From Cognatishimia sp. SS12 (GTDB lineage: Bacteria; Pseudomonadota; Alphaproteobacteria; Rhodobacterales; Rhodobacteraceae), in the NCBI RefSeq assembly GCF_028369055.1, contig NZ_JAQNCZ010000004.1:248001-312000 (forward strand): DNA of 64,000 bases, in the 5' to 3' direction. Every line of letters begins with the position of its first letter. The stretch's first letter is position 1. Positions 46,355 through 56,184 of this stretch are shown piece by piece. The position numbers were made by a program, and so were the translations under genes. The notes under the pieces were generated by a model. The model made no database searches and had not been told where the DNA came from. It was given only the letters and a program-made list of their open reading frames with translations.

Positions 46355-46589
46355 TTGTTATGCAAACTCGCCGCGCTGCAGCAGAAACCTTCTGGAATTT
46401 CTCGCACTGCAGCATCGCGAGACGCATACTGAAATTGAAGCTTCGACAAAGATGTCGCGCTGACCAAATTTCTCCCGAAGATTCGGGAATTCCTGAGCAA
46501 AGCCGCTCGACACACCAGGCCACTCTCCTCCCTAGGCCTGGATTGTCGGCGGCTTTTTTTTCGCCAAATCGCCAACGCAAGGACTGAAA
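46355..46589 (+). promoter_or_regulatory. nas leader RNA region with candidate ANTAR hairpins
   Basis: These 235 bp separate nasS from nrtA and encode no protein. They contain a stem CGAC-AAAGAT-GTCG (46444-46457) whose hexaloop has A1 and G4, the ANTAR target pattern AnnGnn. A second possible hexaloop ACTGCA (46406-46411) lies inside the stem TCTCGC / GCGAGA (46400-46422). A 6-bp stem TCCCGA-AGAT-TCGGGA follows at 46472-46487, and then an intrinsic terminator. This is the layout expected for NasT-mediated antitermination of the nrtA operon. Confidence 0.7.
46501..46561 (+). terminator. Attenuator terminator upstream of nrtA
   Basis: AGCCGC-t-CGACA pairs with TGTCG-GCGGCT, an inner CCAGGCC / GGCCTGG stem caps it, and eight T follow. 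It ends 28 bp before the nrtA ATG, so transcription into the operon must pass it. Confidence 0.9.
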
Positions 46590-47954
46590 ATGAAACGCAT
46601 TGCATCTATTCTGCTGGCAAGCACCACCCTGGTGACACCAGCCCTCGCAGAGCTGGAACTGGAAAAAGACGAGCTGAAATTCGGCTTTATCAAGCTGACG
46701 GATATGGCCCCCCTCGCCGTTGCTTATGAGCAAGGCTATTTTGACGACGAAGGTCTGTTCGTCACCCTGGAAGCGCAGGCTAACTGGAAAGTGCTGCTGG
46801 ATGGCGTGATCGACGGGCAACTGGATGGCGCGCATATGCTGGCAGGCCAACCCTTGGCTGCAACCATCGGCTATGGCACCGAAGCGCATATCATCACCCC
46901 ATTCTCCATGGACCTGAACGGCAACGGCATCACCGTTTCCAACCAGATCTGGGAAGAGATGAAGCCGCACGTTCCGATGATGGACGATGGCCGCCCGCAG
47001 CATCCGATCTCTGCCGCCTCGCTGAAGCCGGTGGTCGAGCAGTATGCCTCCGAAGGCAAGCCGTTCAACATGGGCATGGTTTTCCCTGTCTCCACCCACA
47101 ACTATGAAATCCGCTACTGGCTGGCCGCCGGTGGTCTGGAGCCAGGCTATTATTCGCCTGACAACATTTCAGGCCAGATCGGCGCAGATGTACTGCTGTC
47201 CGTGACCCCGCCCCCACAGATGCCAGCCACCATGGAAGCCGGCACGATCTATGGCTACAGCGTGGGTGAGCCTTGGAACCAACAGGCCGTGTTCAAGGGC
47301 ATCGGTGTGCCGGTGATCACCGACTATGAGCTGTGGAAAAACAACCCTGAAAAAGTCTTCGGCATCACCGCAGAATTTGCCGAGGAATATCCCAACACCA
47401 CGCTGGCCGTTGTCAAAGCGCTGATCCGCGCGGCGATGTGGCTGGACGAAAACGACAACGCCAACCGCGAAGAAGCGGTCAAGATCCTGTCGCAGCCTGA
47501 ATATGTGGGCGCAGACTATGAGGTGATCGCCAACTCGATGACCGGCACCTTTGAATATGAAAAAGGTGACAAGCGCGACGTGCCTGATTTCAACGTGTTC
47601 TTCCGCTACAACGCGACCTACCCGTTCTATTCGGATGCGGTTTGGTATCTGACACAGATGCGCCGCTGGGGTCAGATCGCCGAAGCCAAGCCTGACAGCT
47701 GGTATGACGAAGTCGCCAAGTCGGTCTACAAGCCGGAAATCTACCTTGAGGCCGCGCGCCTGCTGGTGGACGAAGGTCTGGCGAACGAAGCGGACTTCCC
47801 ATGGGGCAGCGATGGCTACAAAGCGCCCACCCCAGCCGAAGATATCATCGACGGCATCGCCTACGACGGCCGCACGCCAAACGCCTATCTTGAAAGCCTG
47901 CCGATCGGTCTGAAAGGCACCCAGACCGTCGTTTCCGGCGAAGTCAAAGGCTAA
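46590..47954 (+). CDS. nrtA: Nitrate ABC transporter substrate-binding protein NrtA
   Basis: The product is 454 aa with a signal peptide [20 protein letters not shown]. The mature protein begins with [20 protein letters not shown], the nitrate-binding domain entry, and contains [20 protein letters not shown]. It is periplasmic and delivers nitrate to NrtB/NrtC. It shares a fold with the cytoplasmic sensor NasS upstream. It is the first structural gene after the leader terminator. Confidence 0.94.
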   Translation: MKRIASILLASTTLVTPALAELELEKDELKFGFIKLTDMAPLAVAYEQGYFDDEGLFVTLEAQANWKVLLDGVIDGQLDGAHMLAGQPLAATIGYGTEAHIITPFSMDLNGNGITVSNQIWEEMKPHVPMMDDGRPQHPISAASLKPVVEQYASEGKPFNMGMVFPVSTHNYEIRYWLAAGGLEPGYYSPDNISGQIGADVLLSVTPPPQMPATMEAGTIYGYSVGEPWNQQAVFKGIGVPVITDYELWKNNPEKVFGITAEFAEEYPNTTLAVVKALIRAAMWLDENDNANREEAVKILSQPEYVGADYEVIANSMTGTFEYEKGDKRDVPDFNVFFRYNATYPFYSDAVWYLTQMRRWGQIAEAKPDSWYDEVAKSVYKPEIYLEAARLLVDEGLANEADFPWGSDGYKAPTPAEDIIDGIAYDGRTPNAYLESLPIGLKGTQTVVSGEVKG

Positions 47955-48011
47955 CGCACGCCGCGGGGTGGCCGCCCTGGCCGCCCCGCCCGCTTACACA
48001 GGACCAGACCA

Positions 48012-49091
48012 ATGACCGCAATCGATCCGCAAACCCTTTCCGAAGACCGCGAGGCGCGCCGCGCCCGGCTCTTTACCCGTATCAACAAGGCCGATGCCTG
48101 GTTCCAGGTGATTGGTGTGTCTTGGCTGACACCTATTCTGAAGGCCGCCGCCGGTGACAACCCACGCGCCCAGATGAAAGAAATCTGGCGGCTGCTCGGG
48201 GTGCCGCTTCTGGCCATCGCCGCCTTTCTACTGATGTGGGGCACGCTGGCCCCGAAAGTCCAAACCTCGCTCGGCGCGATTCCCGGCCCGGCGCAGGTCT
48301 GGACCGAAGCTGTGGTGCTGCACGAAGATGCGCAGGCCAAAGCTGAGAAAGAAGCCAAATTCAACGAACGTGTTGAAAAGCGTAACGCAAAGTTCATCGC
48401 CAATGGCGAGCCTGAAAAGGTCAAGAACATCGCATATACCGGCTCGCCCAGCTATTACGACCAGATCTGGACCTCGATCAAAACCGTGTTCTTCGGCTTT
48501 ATTCTGGCCACAGTCGTGGCCGTGCCGATCGGTATTTTGGCGGGCCTCAGCCCAATTGCCAACTCGGCCGTTAACCCGATCATCCAGATCTTTAAACCCG
48601 TCTCGCCCCTCGCCTGGTTGCCGATTGTCACCATGGTGGTCTCTGCGACCTACACGGTGGATGACGGTCTGTTTTCCAAATCCTTCCTCACTTCTGCGAT
48701 CACCGTGACGCTGTGTTCGCTCTGGCCAACGCTGATCAACACCGCATTGGGTGTGGCCAGCATCGACAAGGATCTGGTCAGCGTCTCCAAGGTTCTGAAA
48801 ATGAACACCTGGACCAAGATCACCAAGCTGGTGCTGCCCTCGGCCCTGCCCCTGATCTTCACCGGTTTGCGCCTGTCTCTGGGTGTGGGCTGGATGGTGC
48901 TGATCGCCGCAGAAATGCTGGCGCAGAACCCGGGCCTTGGCAAATTCGTCTGGGATGAATTCCAGAACGGGTCTTCCAGCTCGCTCGCCAAGATCATGGT
49001 GGCTGTCTTCACCATCGGTATCATCGGCTTCATGCTGGACCGCGTGATGTACGCCATCCAGTCCCTCTTCACCTTCAGCTCGAACCGGTGA
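48012..49091 (+). CDS. nrtB: Nitrate ABC transporter permease NrtB
   Basis: The product is 359 aa. After a long charged N-terminal cytosolic/periplasmic part with a helix at ~residue 65, the core TM domain runs VFFGFILATVVAVPIGILAG to the C-terminus. The ATPase-contact loop is KLVLPSALPLIFTGLRLSLG with WMVLIAAEMLAQNPGLG. It is about 60-80 residues longer than typical NrtB at the N-terminus. Confidence 0.92.
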   Translation: MTAIDPQTLSEDREARRARLFTRINKADAWFQVIGVSWLTPILKAAAGDNPRAQMKEIWRLLGVPLLAIAAFLLMWGTLAPKVQTSLGAIPGPAQVWTEAVVLHEDAQAKAEKEAKFNERVEKRNAKFIANGEPEKVKNIAYTGSPSYYDQIWTSIKTVFFGFILATVVAVPIGILAGLSPIANSAVNPIIQIFKPVSPLAWLPIVTMVVSATYTVDDGLFSKSFLTSAITVTLCSLWPTLINTALGVASIDKDLVSVSKVLKMNTWTKITKLVLPSALPLIFTGLRLSLGVGWMVLIAAEMLAQNPGLGKFVWDEFQNGSSSSLAKIMVAVFTIGIIGFMLDRVMYAIQSLFTFSSNR

Positions 49092-49096
49092 TCGAC

Positions 49097-50791
49097 ATGG
49101 GTATCCTGAAATTTGATAATGTCAGCAAAGGTTTCGGTGAGGGCACAGCCCACACCGAGGTGCTGAAAGACATCTCGCTTGAGGTCAAAGAAGGTGAGTT
49201 TCTGGTTCTTCTGGGCTTTTCTGGCACCGGCAAGACCACCCTCATCAACCTGATGGCCGGGCTGGAAAAACCCACCAAAGGCAGCGTCACCTTCAAAGAC
49301 CAGCCCATCACCGGCCCCGGTCCAGAGCGTGGCGTGATCTTTCAAAGCTACTCGCTCATGCCTTGGCTCACCGTGCATGGCAATGTCATGCTGGCGCTGG
49401 ACTCTGTCTTTCCGAAAATGCCACGGGCTGAGAAAGAAGAAAAAGTCGCCCATTACATCAAAATGGTGGGCCTCAGCCATGCCACGACGCGCCGCCCCGC
49501 AGAACTTTCGGGCGGGATGCGTCAGCGTGTGAACGTGGCGCGCGCCTTGGCGATGAACCCAGAGGTTCTGTTGCTGGATGAGCCGCTGAGCGCGCTTGAC
49601 GCGCTGACCCGCGCCAATCTGGCCGACGAGATTGAGGCAATCTGGCAAGCCGACAAAAAGACCTGCGTTCTGATTACCAATGATGTGGATGAGGCTGTTA
49701 TTCTGGCGGATCGCATCATTGCGCTGAACCCGGATGGCACCTTGGGTGAAGAATTCACCGTCAGCCTGCCGCGCCCCCGCGACCGCATTGAAATGAATGA
49801 CAACGACACATTCAAAGACCTGCGCGTGAAAATCACCAGCTATCTGATGGAAGTGGGCATCGAAAGCAAAGTCGAAGGCAGCCGCATCCTGCCGGATGTC
49901 ACCCCGATTCACGGCGCGCCCAAGGCGGTGTCTGACGCGCAGAAAGGGATGATCGACAAGAACTTCCTCGATTTCTCGCAGCTGCACAAAGTCTACCCCA
50001 CCCCCAAGGGTCCGTTGACCGTGGTCGAGGATTTCAATTTAAAGCTTGATCGCGGCGAATTCATTTCGCTGATCGGCCACTCGGGCTGCGGCAAATCCAC
50101 CGTGCTGACCATGGCCGCCGGACTGAATGAAATCTCCAAAGGTGCCATCCGACTGGACGGGACCCACGTGATGGGCGCAGACCCAGAGCGCGCGGTGGTC
50201 TTTCAATCCCCCAACCTATTTCCCTGGCTGACCGCCAAGGAAAACGTCGCGATTGGTGTGAACAAAGTCTACCCGAAAGCCAGCCAGGGTGAACGCCAGG
50301 ATGTGGTAGAATACTACCTTGAGCGCGTTGGCCTTGCCGATGCGATGGACCGCCCAGCCCATTCCATGTCCAACGGCATGAAACAGCGGGTTGGCATCGC
50401 GCGCGCCTTTGCGCTTTCGCCCAAACTGCTGCTGCTGGATGAACCCTTCGGCATGCTCGACAGCCTCACCCGCTGGGAGCTGCAAGAAGTGCTGATGGAA
50501 GTCTGGGACCGCACCAAGGTGACCGCGATCTGCGTCACCCACGATGTGGACGAGGCGATCCTGCTGGCCGATCGCGTGGTCATGATGACCAACGGCCCGC
50601 AGGCCACGATCGGCAAGATCGTCGATGTGGACCTGCCGCGCCCCCGCACCCGCAAAGCGCTGCTGGAACATCCGGACTACTACAAGTTCCGCCAGGAAGT
50701 CCTCGATTTCCTTGAAGAATACGAACACGGCGCAAAGCCGAAATCAAAATCCACCCCGAAAGAAGCCAAAGCTTCGATTGCTGCGGAGTGA
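49097..50791 (+). CDS. nrtC: Nitrate ABC transporter ATP-binding protein, two fused ABC domains
   Basis: The product is about 564 aa, the energy unit of the transporter. ABC domain 1 has Walker A GFSGTGKTT, signature LSGGMRQR and Walker B VLLLDEPLSALD. ABC domain 2 (from residue ~300) has GHSGCGKST, a degenerate signature SMSNGMKQR and LLLLDEPFGMLD. Cyanobacteria use separate NrtC and NrtD, and NrtC there carries a solute-binding domain that is missing here. A GTG at 49088 overlapping the nrtB stop is an alternative start. Confidence 0.92.
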   Translation: MGILKFDNVSKGFGEGTAHTEVLKDISLEVKEGEFLVLLGFSGTGKTTLINLMAGLEKPTKGSVTFKDQPITGPGPERGVIFQSYSLMPWLTVHGNVMLALDSVFPKMPRAEKEEKVAHYIKMVGLSHATTRRPAELSGGMRQRVNVARALAMNPEVLLLDEPLSALDALTRANLADEIEAIWQADKKTCVLITNDVDEAVILADRIIALNPDGTLGEEFTVSLPRPRDRIEMNDNDTFKDLRVKITSYLMEVGIESKVEGSRILPDVTPIHGAPKAVSDAQKGMIDKNFLDFSQLHKVYPTPKGPLTVVEDFNLKLDRGEFISLIGHSGCGKSTVLTMAAGLNEISKGAIRLDGTHVMGADPERAVVFQSPNLFPWLTAKENVAIGVNKVYPKASQGERQDVVEYYLERVGLADAMDRPAHSMSNGMKQRVGIARAFALSPKLLLLDEPFGMLDSLTRWELQEVLMEVWDRTKVTAICVTHDVDEAILLADRVVMMTNGPQATIGKIVDVDLPRPRTRKALLEHPDYYKFRQEVLDFLEEYEHGAKPKSKSTPKEAKASIAAE

Positions 50792-50796
50792 AAGAC

Positions 50797-53241
50797 ATGA
50801 GTAAGAAACACCTCGTCATTATCGGCGCGGGCATGGCCTCGGGCCGCGCGCTGGAGCATCTGCTGGATGCCAACAAAGACGCCTATGACGTCACGCTGTT
50901 CAACGCCGAGCCGCGCGGTAACTACAACCGCATCATGCTGTCGCCGGTGCTGTCAGGCGAAAAGACCTATGAAGAGATCGTGACCCATGACGCGGACTGG
51001 TACGACGCCAATGGCGTGACCTGCCGCTTTGGCGAAAGCGTGGTCAGCATTGACCGCGAGAAAAAAATCGTCACCGGCGAAAACGGCGATGTGGCTTATG
51101 ACAAGCTGCTGATTGCCTCTGGCTCTGCCCCCTTCATCATTCCTGTGCCCGGCAAGGATCTGGACGGCGTCATCGCCTACCGTGATCTGGAAGACACCAA
51201 CACCATGATCACAGCCAGCGCAAAGCCGGGCGCCAAAGCTGTGGTAATCGGCGGTGGCCTGCTTGGTCTGGAGGCCGCCGCCGGCCTTAAAGCGCGCGGC
51301 ATGGATGTGACCGTGCTGCACCTGATGGGCCACCTGATGGAACGCCAGCTGGACGAAGCGGCCGGGTATTTGCTGCGCCGCGCCTTGGAAGACAAGGGCA
51401 TTGAAATCAAATGCCAGGCCTCGACCTCGGCCATTCTGGGCGAAGACAAGGTCGAAGCGGTGCTTCTGGACGACAAAACCGTTATCCCCGCAGATCTGGT
51501 AGTCATGGCGGTCGGCATTCGCCCCGAAACCCGCCTTGCGAACGATGCCGGTCTGAGTGTTGAACGCGGCATCACCGTGAACGATCAGATGGTGACATCT
51601 GACCCCGATATTCTGGCGGTTGGCGAATGTGTCGAGCATCGCGGCGCGCTGTTTGGGCTGGTCGCCCCGCTTTATGACCAAGCCAAGGTCGTCGCCAATA
51701 CGCTGCTCGGCGAAGCCGCTGAATTTGCACCCAAAGAAGTGGCCACCAAGCTGAAGGTCACAGGCTGTGATCTCTTCAGCGCCGGTGATTTTGCCGAAGG
51801 GGAAGGCCGCGAAGACATCGTGTTCCGCGATCCGGCACGCGGCGTCTACAAGCGCCTCGTTCTGGAAGGCAACACGCTGGTGGGCGCGGTCATGTATGGC
51901 GACACGGCGGATGGCAATTGGTTCTTTGGCCTGATCAAAGACAAGACCGATATCTCTGAAATGCGCGAAACCCTGATCTTTGGTCCTGCCTATCAAGGGG
52001 GCGCCTCTGTGGACCCCATGGCGGCCGTTGCAGCCTTACCGCTTGATGCGGAGATCTGCGGTTGTAACGGTGTATGCAAAGGGCAGATCGTCGATGCCAT
52101 TCAGGCCGGGGCAACCGACCTTGGCGCTGTGCGCGCCACCACCAAGGCCAGCGCGTCCTGCGGGACATGCACCGGCCTTGTGGAGCAGGTGCTGGCCAGC
52201 ACCTTGGGTGATGATTTTGTCATGCCCGCTGCAGAAGCGGTCTGTGGTTGTACGGATCTGTCCCACGAAGATGTGCGCCGTTTGATCAAATCCAAAGAGC
52301 TGAAATCCCAGGCTGCGGTCTGGCAGGAACTGGGCTGGAACACGCCCAACGGCTGCCACGTCTGCCGCCCTGCGATCAACTATTACCTGCTCGCCGACTG
52401 GCCGCTGGAATATCAGGATGATCCGCAGAGCCGTTTCGTGAATGAACGCCGCCATGCCAACATCCAGAAGGATGGCACCTATTCGGTCGTGCCGCGCATG
52501 TTTGGCGGCATGACCACCCCGGATGAACTGCGCGCCATTGCGGATGCCGCTGACAAATACAATGTGCCCACGGTGCATGTCACCGGCGGTCAGCGCATCG
52601 ACCTTTTGGGCGTCAGAGGCGAAGACCTCCCCGCCATCTGGCGCGATCTGAATGCCGCGGGCATGGTGTCAGGCCACGCCTATTCCAAGGGGCTGCGCAC
52701 AGTGAAAACCTGTGTCGGCAAGGACCATTGCCGCTTTGGCACGCAGGACAGCTCGGGCCTTGGTGTGAAGCTCGAAAAGCACCTTTGGGGGGCCTGGACG
52801 CCGCATAAGCTCAAGCTCGGCGTCTCTGGCTGCCCGCGCAACTGCGCCGAAGCCACCTGCAAAGACATCGGTGTGGTCTGCGTTGACTCAGGCTATGAAA
52901 TTTCGGTCGCAGGCGCGGCTGGCATGGATGTGAAGCAGACCGAATTGCTGTGTAAAGTCACCACCGAAGAAGAGGCGATGGAGGTGATCTCTGCCTTCAC
53001 GCAGCTGTATCGCGAAAACGGCAAATACCTCGACCGTATTTACAAATGGGTCGCCAAGGTTGGGCTGGATTGGTGCATCGCGCAGGTCGTGGATGATCTG
53101 GAAAACCGCAAAGCGCTGGCAGAGCGGTTCGAGATTTCGCAATCCGTCTATCGTGATGATCCTTGGGCCAAATTGGCCACGCCAGAAGAAGCGCCGAAAT
53201 TTGCGCCCATGGCAAACCTAAACCTGGAGGCTGCAGAATGA
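50797..53241 (+). CDS. nirB: Assimilatory NAD(P)H-nitrite reductase large subunit NirB
   Basis: NirB reduces nitrite to ammonium with six electrons. The 814-aa protein has an FAD/NAD Rossmann half (IIGAGMASGRALEHLL, VVIGGGLLGLEAAAGLK), a BFD-type [2Fe-2S] domain (CGCNGVCKGQI ... CGTCTGLVEQ), and the siroheme-[4Fe-4S] domain with CVGKDHC and SGCPRNCAEATCKD. GGAG lies 8 bp before the ATG at 50797; an upstream GTG is less likely. nirD overlaps its end. Confidence 0.96.
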   Translation: MSKKHLVIIGAGMASGRALEHLLDANKDAYDVTLFNAEPRGNYNRIMLSPVLSGEKTYEEIVTHDADWYDANGVTCRFGESVVSIDREKKIVTGENGDVAYDKLLIASGSAPFIIPVPGKDLDGVIAYRDLEDTNTMITASAKPGAKAVVIGGGLLGLEAAAGLKARGMDVTVLHLMGHLMERQLDEAAGYLLRRALEDKGIEIKCQASTSAILGEDKVEAVLLDDKTVIPADLVVMAVGIRPETRLANDAGLSVERGITVNDQMVTSDPDILAVGECVEHRGALFGLVAPLYDQAKVVANTLLGEAAEFAPKEVATKLKVTGCDLFSAGDFAEGEGREDIVFRDPARGVYKRLVLEGNTLVGAVMYGDTADGNWFFGLIKDKTDISEMRETLIFGPAYQGGASVDPMAAVAALPLDAEICGCNGVCKGQIVDAIQAGATDLGAVRATTKASASCGTCTGLVEQVLASTLGDDFVMPAAEAVCGCTDLSHEDVRRLIKSKELKSQAAVWQELGWNTPNGCHVCRPAINYYLLADWPLEYQDDPQSRFVNERRHANIQKDGTYSVVPRMFGGMTTPDELRAIADAADKYNVPTVHVTGGQRIDLLGVRGEDLPAIWRDLNAAGMVSGHAYSKGLRTVKTCVGKDHCRFGTQDSSGLGVKLEKHLWGAWTPHKLKLGVSGCPRNCAEATCKDIGVVCVDSGYEISVAGAAGMDVKQTELLCKVTTEEEAMEVISAFTQLYRENGKYLDRIYKWVAKVGLDWCIAQVVDDLENRKALAERFEISQSVYRDDPWAKLATPEEAPKFAPMANLNLEAAE

Positions 53242-53570
53242 GCTGGCTGGATATTGGCGCAATCGACGACATTCCCCTGCGCGGGGCCCGCGTTGTGAAA
53301 ACCGCGCTGGGATGCGTTGCGGTGTTTCGCACGGACGACAATGAGGTTTTTGCCACCTCTGATCGCTGCCCGCACAAGGGCGGCCCGCTGAGCGAAGGCA
53401 TCGTGCATGGCCGCAAAGTCACCTGCCCTCTGCACAACTGGGTGTTTTCGCTGGAAAGCGGCGAAGCACAGGGCGCGGACGAAGGGCAGATCGCGACTTT
53501 TGCTGCCAAAGTGGAACAGGGCCGCATTCTGCTGGATGGGGCCGCGCTGCAGGCAAGGACAGCCGCATGA
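53238..53570 (+). CDS. nirD: Nitrite reductase small subunit NirD (Rieske type)
   Basis: The product is 110 aa. The Rieske-fold ligands are complete: CPHKGGP and CPLHNWVF (CxH and CxxH), unlike the enterobacterial NirD that lacks them. It pairs with NirB. ATGA overlap with nirB and a 4-bp overlap with nasA show tight translational coupling. Confidence 0.94.
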   Translation: MSWLDIGAIDDIPLRGARVVKTALGCVAVFRTDDNEVFATSDRCPHKGGPLSEGIVHGRKVTCPLHNWVFSLESGEAQGADEGQIATFAAKVEQGRILLDGAALQARTAA

Positions 53571-56182
53571 CCCTCAAGACGACCTGCGCCTATTGCGGCA
53601 CGGGCTGCGGCGTGCTGGCCACGCCCGGCCCAGACGGCATCAAGATCGCGGGTGATACCGAGCATCCGGCCAACTTTGGCCGGCTCTGCTCCAAAGGCTC
53701 GGCCTTGGGGGAAACCCTGATCGCCGACGGCCGCCTGCTGACGCCTGAGATCAATGGCCGACCCGCCAGTTGGGATACCGCGCTTGATCTGGTGGCGCAG
53801 CGATTTGCCGACACCATTGCCGAACATGGGCCGGATTCGGTGGCCTTTTATGTCTCGGGTCAACTGTTGACCGAAGACTATTATGTGGCCAACAAGCTGA
53901 TCAAAGGCTACATGGGCACCGCGAATATCGACACAAATTCAAGGCTTTGCATGGCCTCGACCGTGGCGGGACACAAACGTGCTTTTGGCACCGATACCGT
54001 CCCCGGCACCTATGAGGATCTGGAAGAGGCCGATTTGATCGTGCTGGTCGGCAGCAACCTCGCCTGGTGCCATCCGGTGATCTACCAACGCATCGTCGCG
54101 GCAAAGGCCGCGCGGCCCGAGATGAAAGTCGTTAATATCGACCCGCGTCGCACCGCGACCTGCGATCTCGCCGATCTGCATTTGCAAATTGCCCCCGGCG
54201 CGGATGTGGCGCTGTTCAATCACCTGCTGGCCGCCAGCGCTGATCATGGGCTGATTGATCAAGGCTATGTGGCCGCGCACGTCGACGGCTTTGACGCCGC
54301 GCTTGAAGCCGCGCGCGCCGACGACGTCAGCGTCACAGGCCTTTCGCCTGAAGACATCGCCGCCTTTGTGGCGCTTTGGGCGGGCAGCGAAAAAGCCGTG
54401 ACGGTCTTTTCCCAAGGGGTGAACCAATCCACCAGCGGGGCGGACAAGGTCAACGCCATCCTCAACTGCCATTTGGCCACTGGGCGCATTGGTCGCCCCG
54501 GCATGGGGCCGTTTTCGGTGACGGGACAGCCCAATGCCATGGGGGGGCGCGAGGTTGGTGGGCTTGCCAATATGCTGGCCTGCCATCTGGATGTGGAAAA
54601 CGCGGATCACCGCGCTGCTGTACAAGACTTCTGGCAGGCCCCGACCCTACCGACCGTGTCGGGCCTGAAGGCTGTGGATATGTTTGACGCGGTGGAGCGC
54701 GGCGAGATCAAAGCCATCTGGGTCATGTGCACCAACCCCGCGCAATCCATGCCTGAGGCCGACCGCGTGCGCCAAGCGCTGATCGATTGCCCCTTTGTGG
54801 TCGTCTCAGAGATGTTCCCGACCACAGAAACCGCCGCGACGGCCGACGTGCTGCTGCCCGCCACCGGATGGGGCGAAAAGACCGGCACCGTCACCAACAG
54901 CGACCGCACCATCAGCCGCCAGCGTGCTTTGATGCCGCCGATGGGCGATGCGCGCCATGACTGGCAGATCATCTGCGATGTCGCCACGCGCATGGGCTGG
55001 GGGGCGGCATTTGATTTTGATGGCCCCGCAGCAATCTTCCGTGAACACGCGCAGCTGTCAGGTGTCGCGGCGGCGCTTGGCAAGGATTTTGACATCTCAG
55101 GTCTCGCTGAGATCAGCGATGCGGCGTATGACGCCCTCGCCCCGGTGCGTTGGCCGGTCTCGGCCGGCAAAACCGGCGGGCGTTTCTTTGCCGATGGCGG
55201 CTTTTTCACCGAGAGCGGCAAGGCCAACATGCTGCCCCTACGCCACCGCGCCCCGGCGACGGCCTTGTCCGAGGCCTACCCGCTGCGGCTGAACACCGGG
55301 CGCATTCGCGACCAATGGCACACCCAGACCCGCACGGGCCTGTCGGCGCGGCTGAACCAGCATATGGGCGAGCCGTATCTAGAGGTGCACCCCGAAGATG
55401 CATTGCGCCTTGGCTTGAAACCGGCCCATCTGGCCGCGATCAGCAGCCCCAATGGCCGCGCGATCTTGCGGGTGCTTGTTTCATCCAAAGTACAGAAGGG
55501 CACCGTGTTTGCCCCATTGCATTGGACGGCTGATATCGCCCCCACGGGCCGCATCAACGCGCTGGTCAATGCCAATGTTGACCCAGTATCAGGCCAGCCA
55601 GAAAGCAAGGCCATGGCAGTGCATGTCGCCCCCTATGAGGCAACATGGTTCGGCTATGCCGTCTGCGCGCACCCGATCACGGCCCCCGATGCCACCTATT
55701 GGGCCAAGGCGCGCACGGCGCAAGGCTGGCAATATGAGATGGCCGGCGCGACGCTGCCTGCGGATTGGGCGGCCTATGCCGAGGCCCTCTTTGGGATAAC
55801 GGATATCGAGGTGAGCCAAGTCACCGGACCGGATCCTGCCAGCAGCCGCATCGCCTTTCACAAGGATGGCAAAGTCATCGCCGCGCTCTTTACCGCCGCG
55901 ACGCCGGTTGCGGTCTCCCGGTCCTTTGTCAGCGATGCCCTTGGAGGGGAGGCCCCGATTTTGGCCGGTCGCCCCGGCGCAGATCAGCCCGACCCGGGGC
56001 CGGTCGTTTGCGCCTGCTTCAACGTCGGCGTCAACACCATCTTGCGCGCAATCGAAGATGGGCATCTAATGAGCGTTGAAGCCATTGGCACCGCGCTGCA
56101 AGCGGGCACAAACTGCGGCTCTTGTCGCCCGGAATTGTCCGCCTTGCTCAAACAGACATCGGTGCGCACCGCTGCGGAGTAG
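53567..56182 (+). CDS. nasA: Assimilatory nitrate reductase catalytic subunit NasA with C-terminal BFD domain
   Basis: NasA reduces nitrate to nitrite in the cytoplasm with a Mo-bis-MGD cofactor. The 871-aa protein starts with the [4Fe-4S] ligands CAYCGTGCGV and GRLCSKGS, has molybdopterin-domain motifs (LVGSNLAWCHPVIYQR, GPFSVTGQPNAMGGREVGG) and ends with a [2Fe-2S] BFD-like domain (CACFNVGVNTILRAIEDG ... GTNCGSCRP). The C-terminal cluster probably takes electrons from a flavoprotein or ferredoxin. No signal peptide is seen. Confidence 0.95.
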   Translation: MTLKTTCAYCGTGCGVLATPGPDGIKIAGDTEHPANFGRLCSKGSALGETLIADGRLLTPEINGRPASWDTALDLVAQRFADTIAEHGPDSVAFYVSGQLLTEDYYVANKLIKGYMGTANIDTNSRLCMASTVAGHKRAFGTDTVPGTYEDLEEADLIVLVGSNLAWCHPVIYQRIVAAKAARPEMKVVNIDPRRTATCDLADLHLQIAPGADVALFNHLLAASADHGLIDQGYVAAHVDGFDAALEAARADDVSVTGLSPEDIAAFVALWAGSEKAVTVFSQGVNQSTSGADKVNAILNCHLATGRIGRPGMGPFSVTGQPNAMGGREVGGLANMLACHLDVENADHRAAVQDFWQAPTLPTVSGLKAVDMFDAVERGEIKAIWVMCTNPAQSMPEADRVRQALIDCPFVVVSEMFPTTETAATADVLLPATGWGEKTGTVTNSDRTISRQRALMPPMGDARHDWQIICDVATRMGWGAAFDFDGPAAIFREHAQLSGVAAALGKDFDISGLAEISDAAYDALAPVRWPVSAGKTGGRFFADGGFFTESGKANMLPLRHRAPATALSEAYPLRLNTGRIRDQWHTQTRTGLSARLNQHMGEPYLEVHPEDALRLGLKPAHLAAISSPNGRAILRVLVSSKVQKGTVFAPLHWTADIAPTGRINALVNANVDPVSGQPESKAMAVHVAPYEATWFGYAVCAHPITAPDATYWAKARTAQGWQYEMAGATLPADWAAYAEALFGITDIEVSQVTGPDPASSRIAFHKDGKVIAALFTAATPVAVSRSFVSDALGGEAPILAGRPGADQPDPGPVVCACFNVGVNTILRAIEDGHLMSVEAIGTALQAGTNCGSCRPELSALLKQTSVRTAAE

Positions 56183-56184
56183 AT

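Noticed and set aside
48650-49987. Open frame of 445 codons on the minus strand across nrtB and nrtC
   Set aside because: Spans two real genes in antisense; no coherent protein features.
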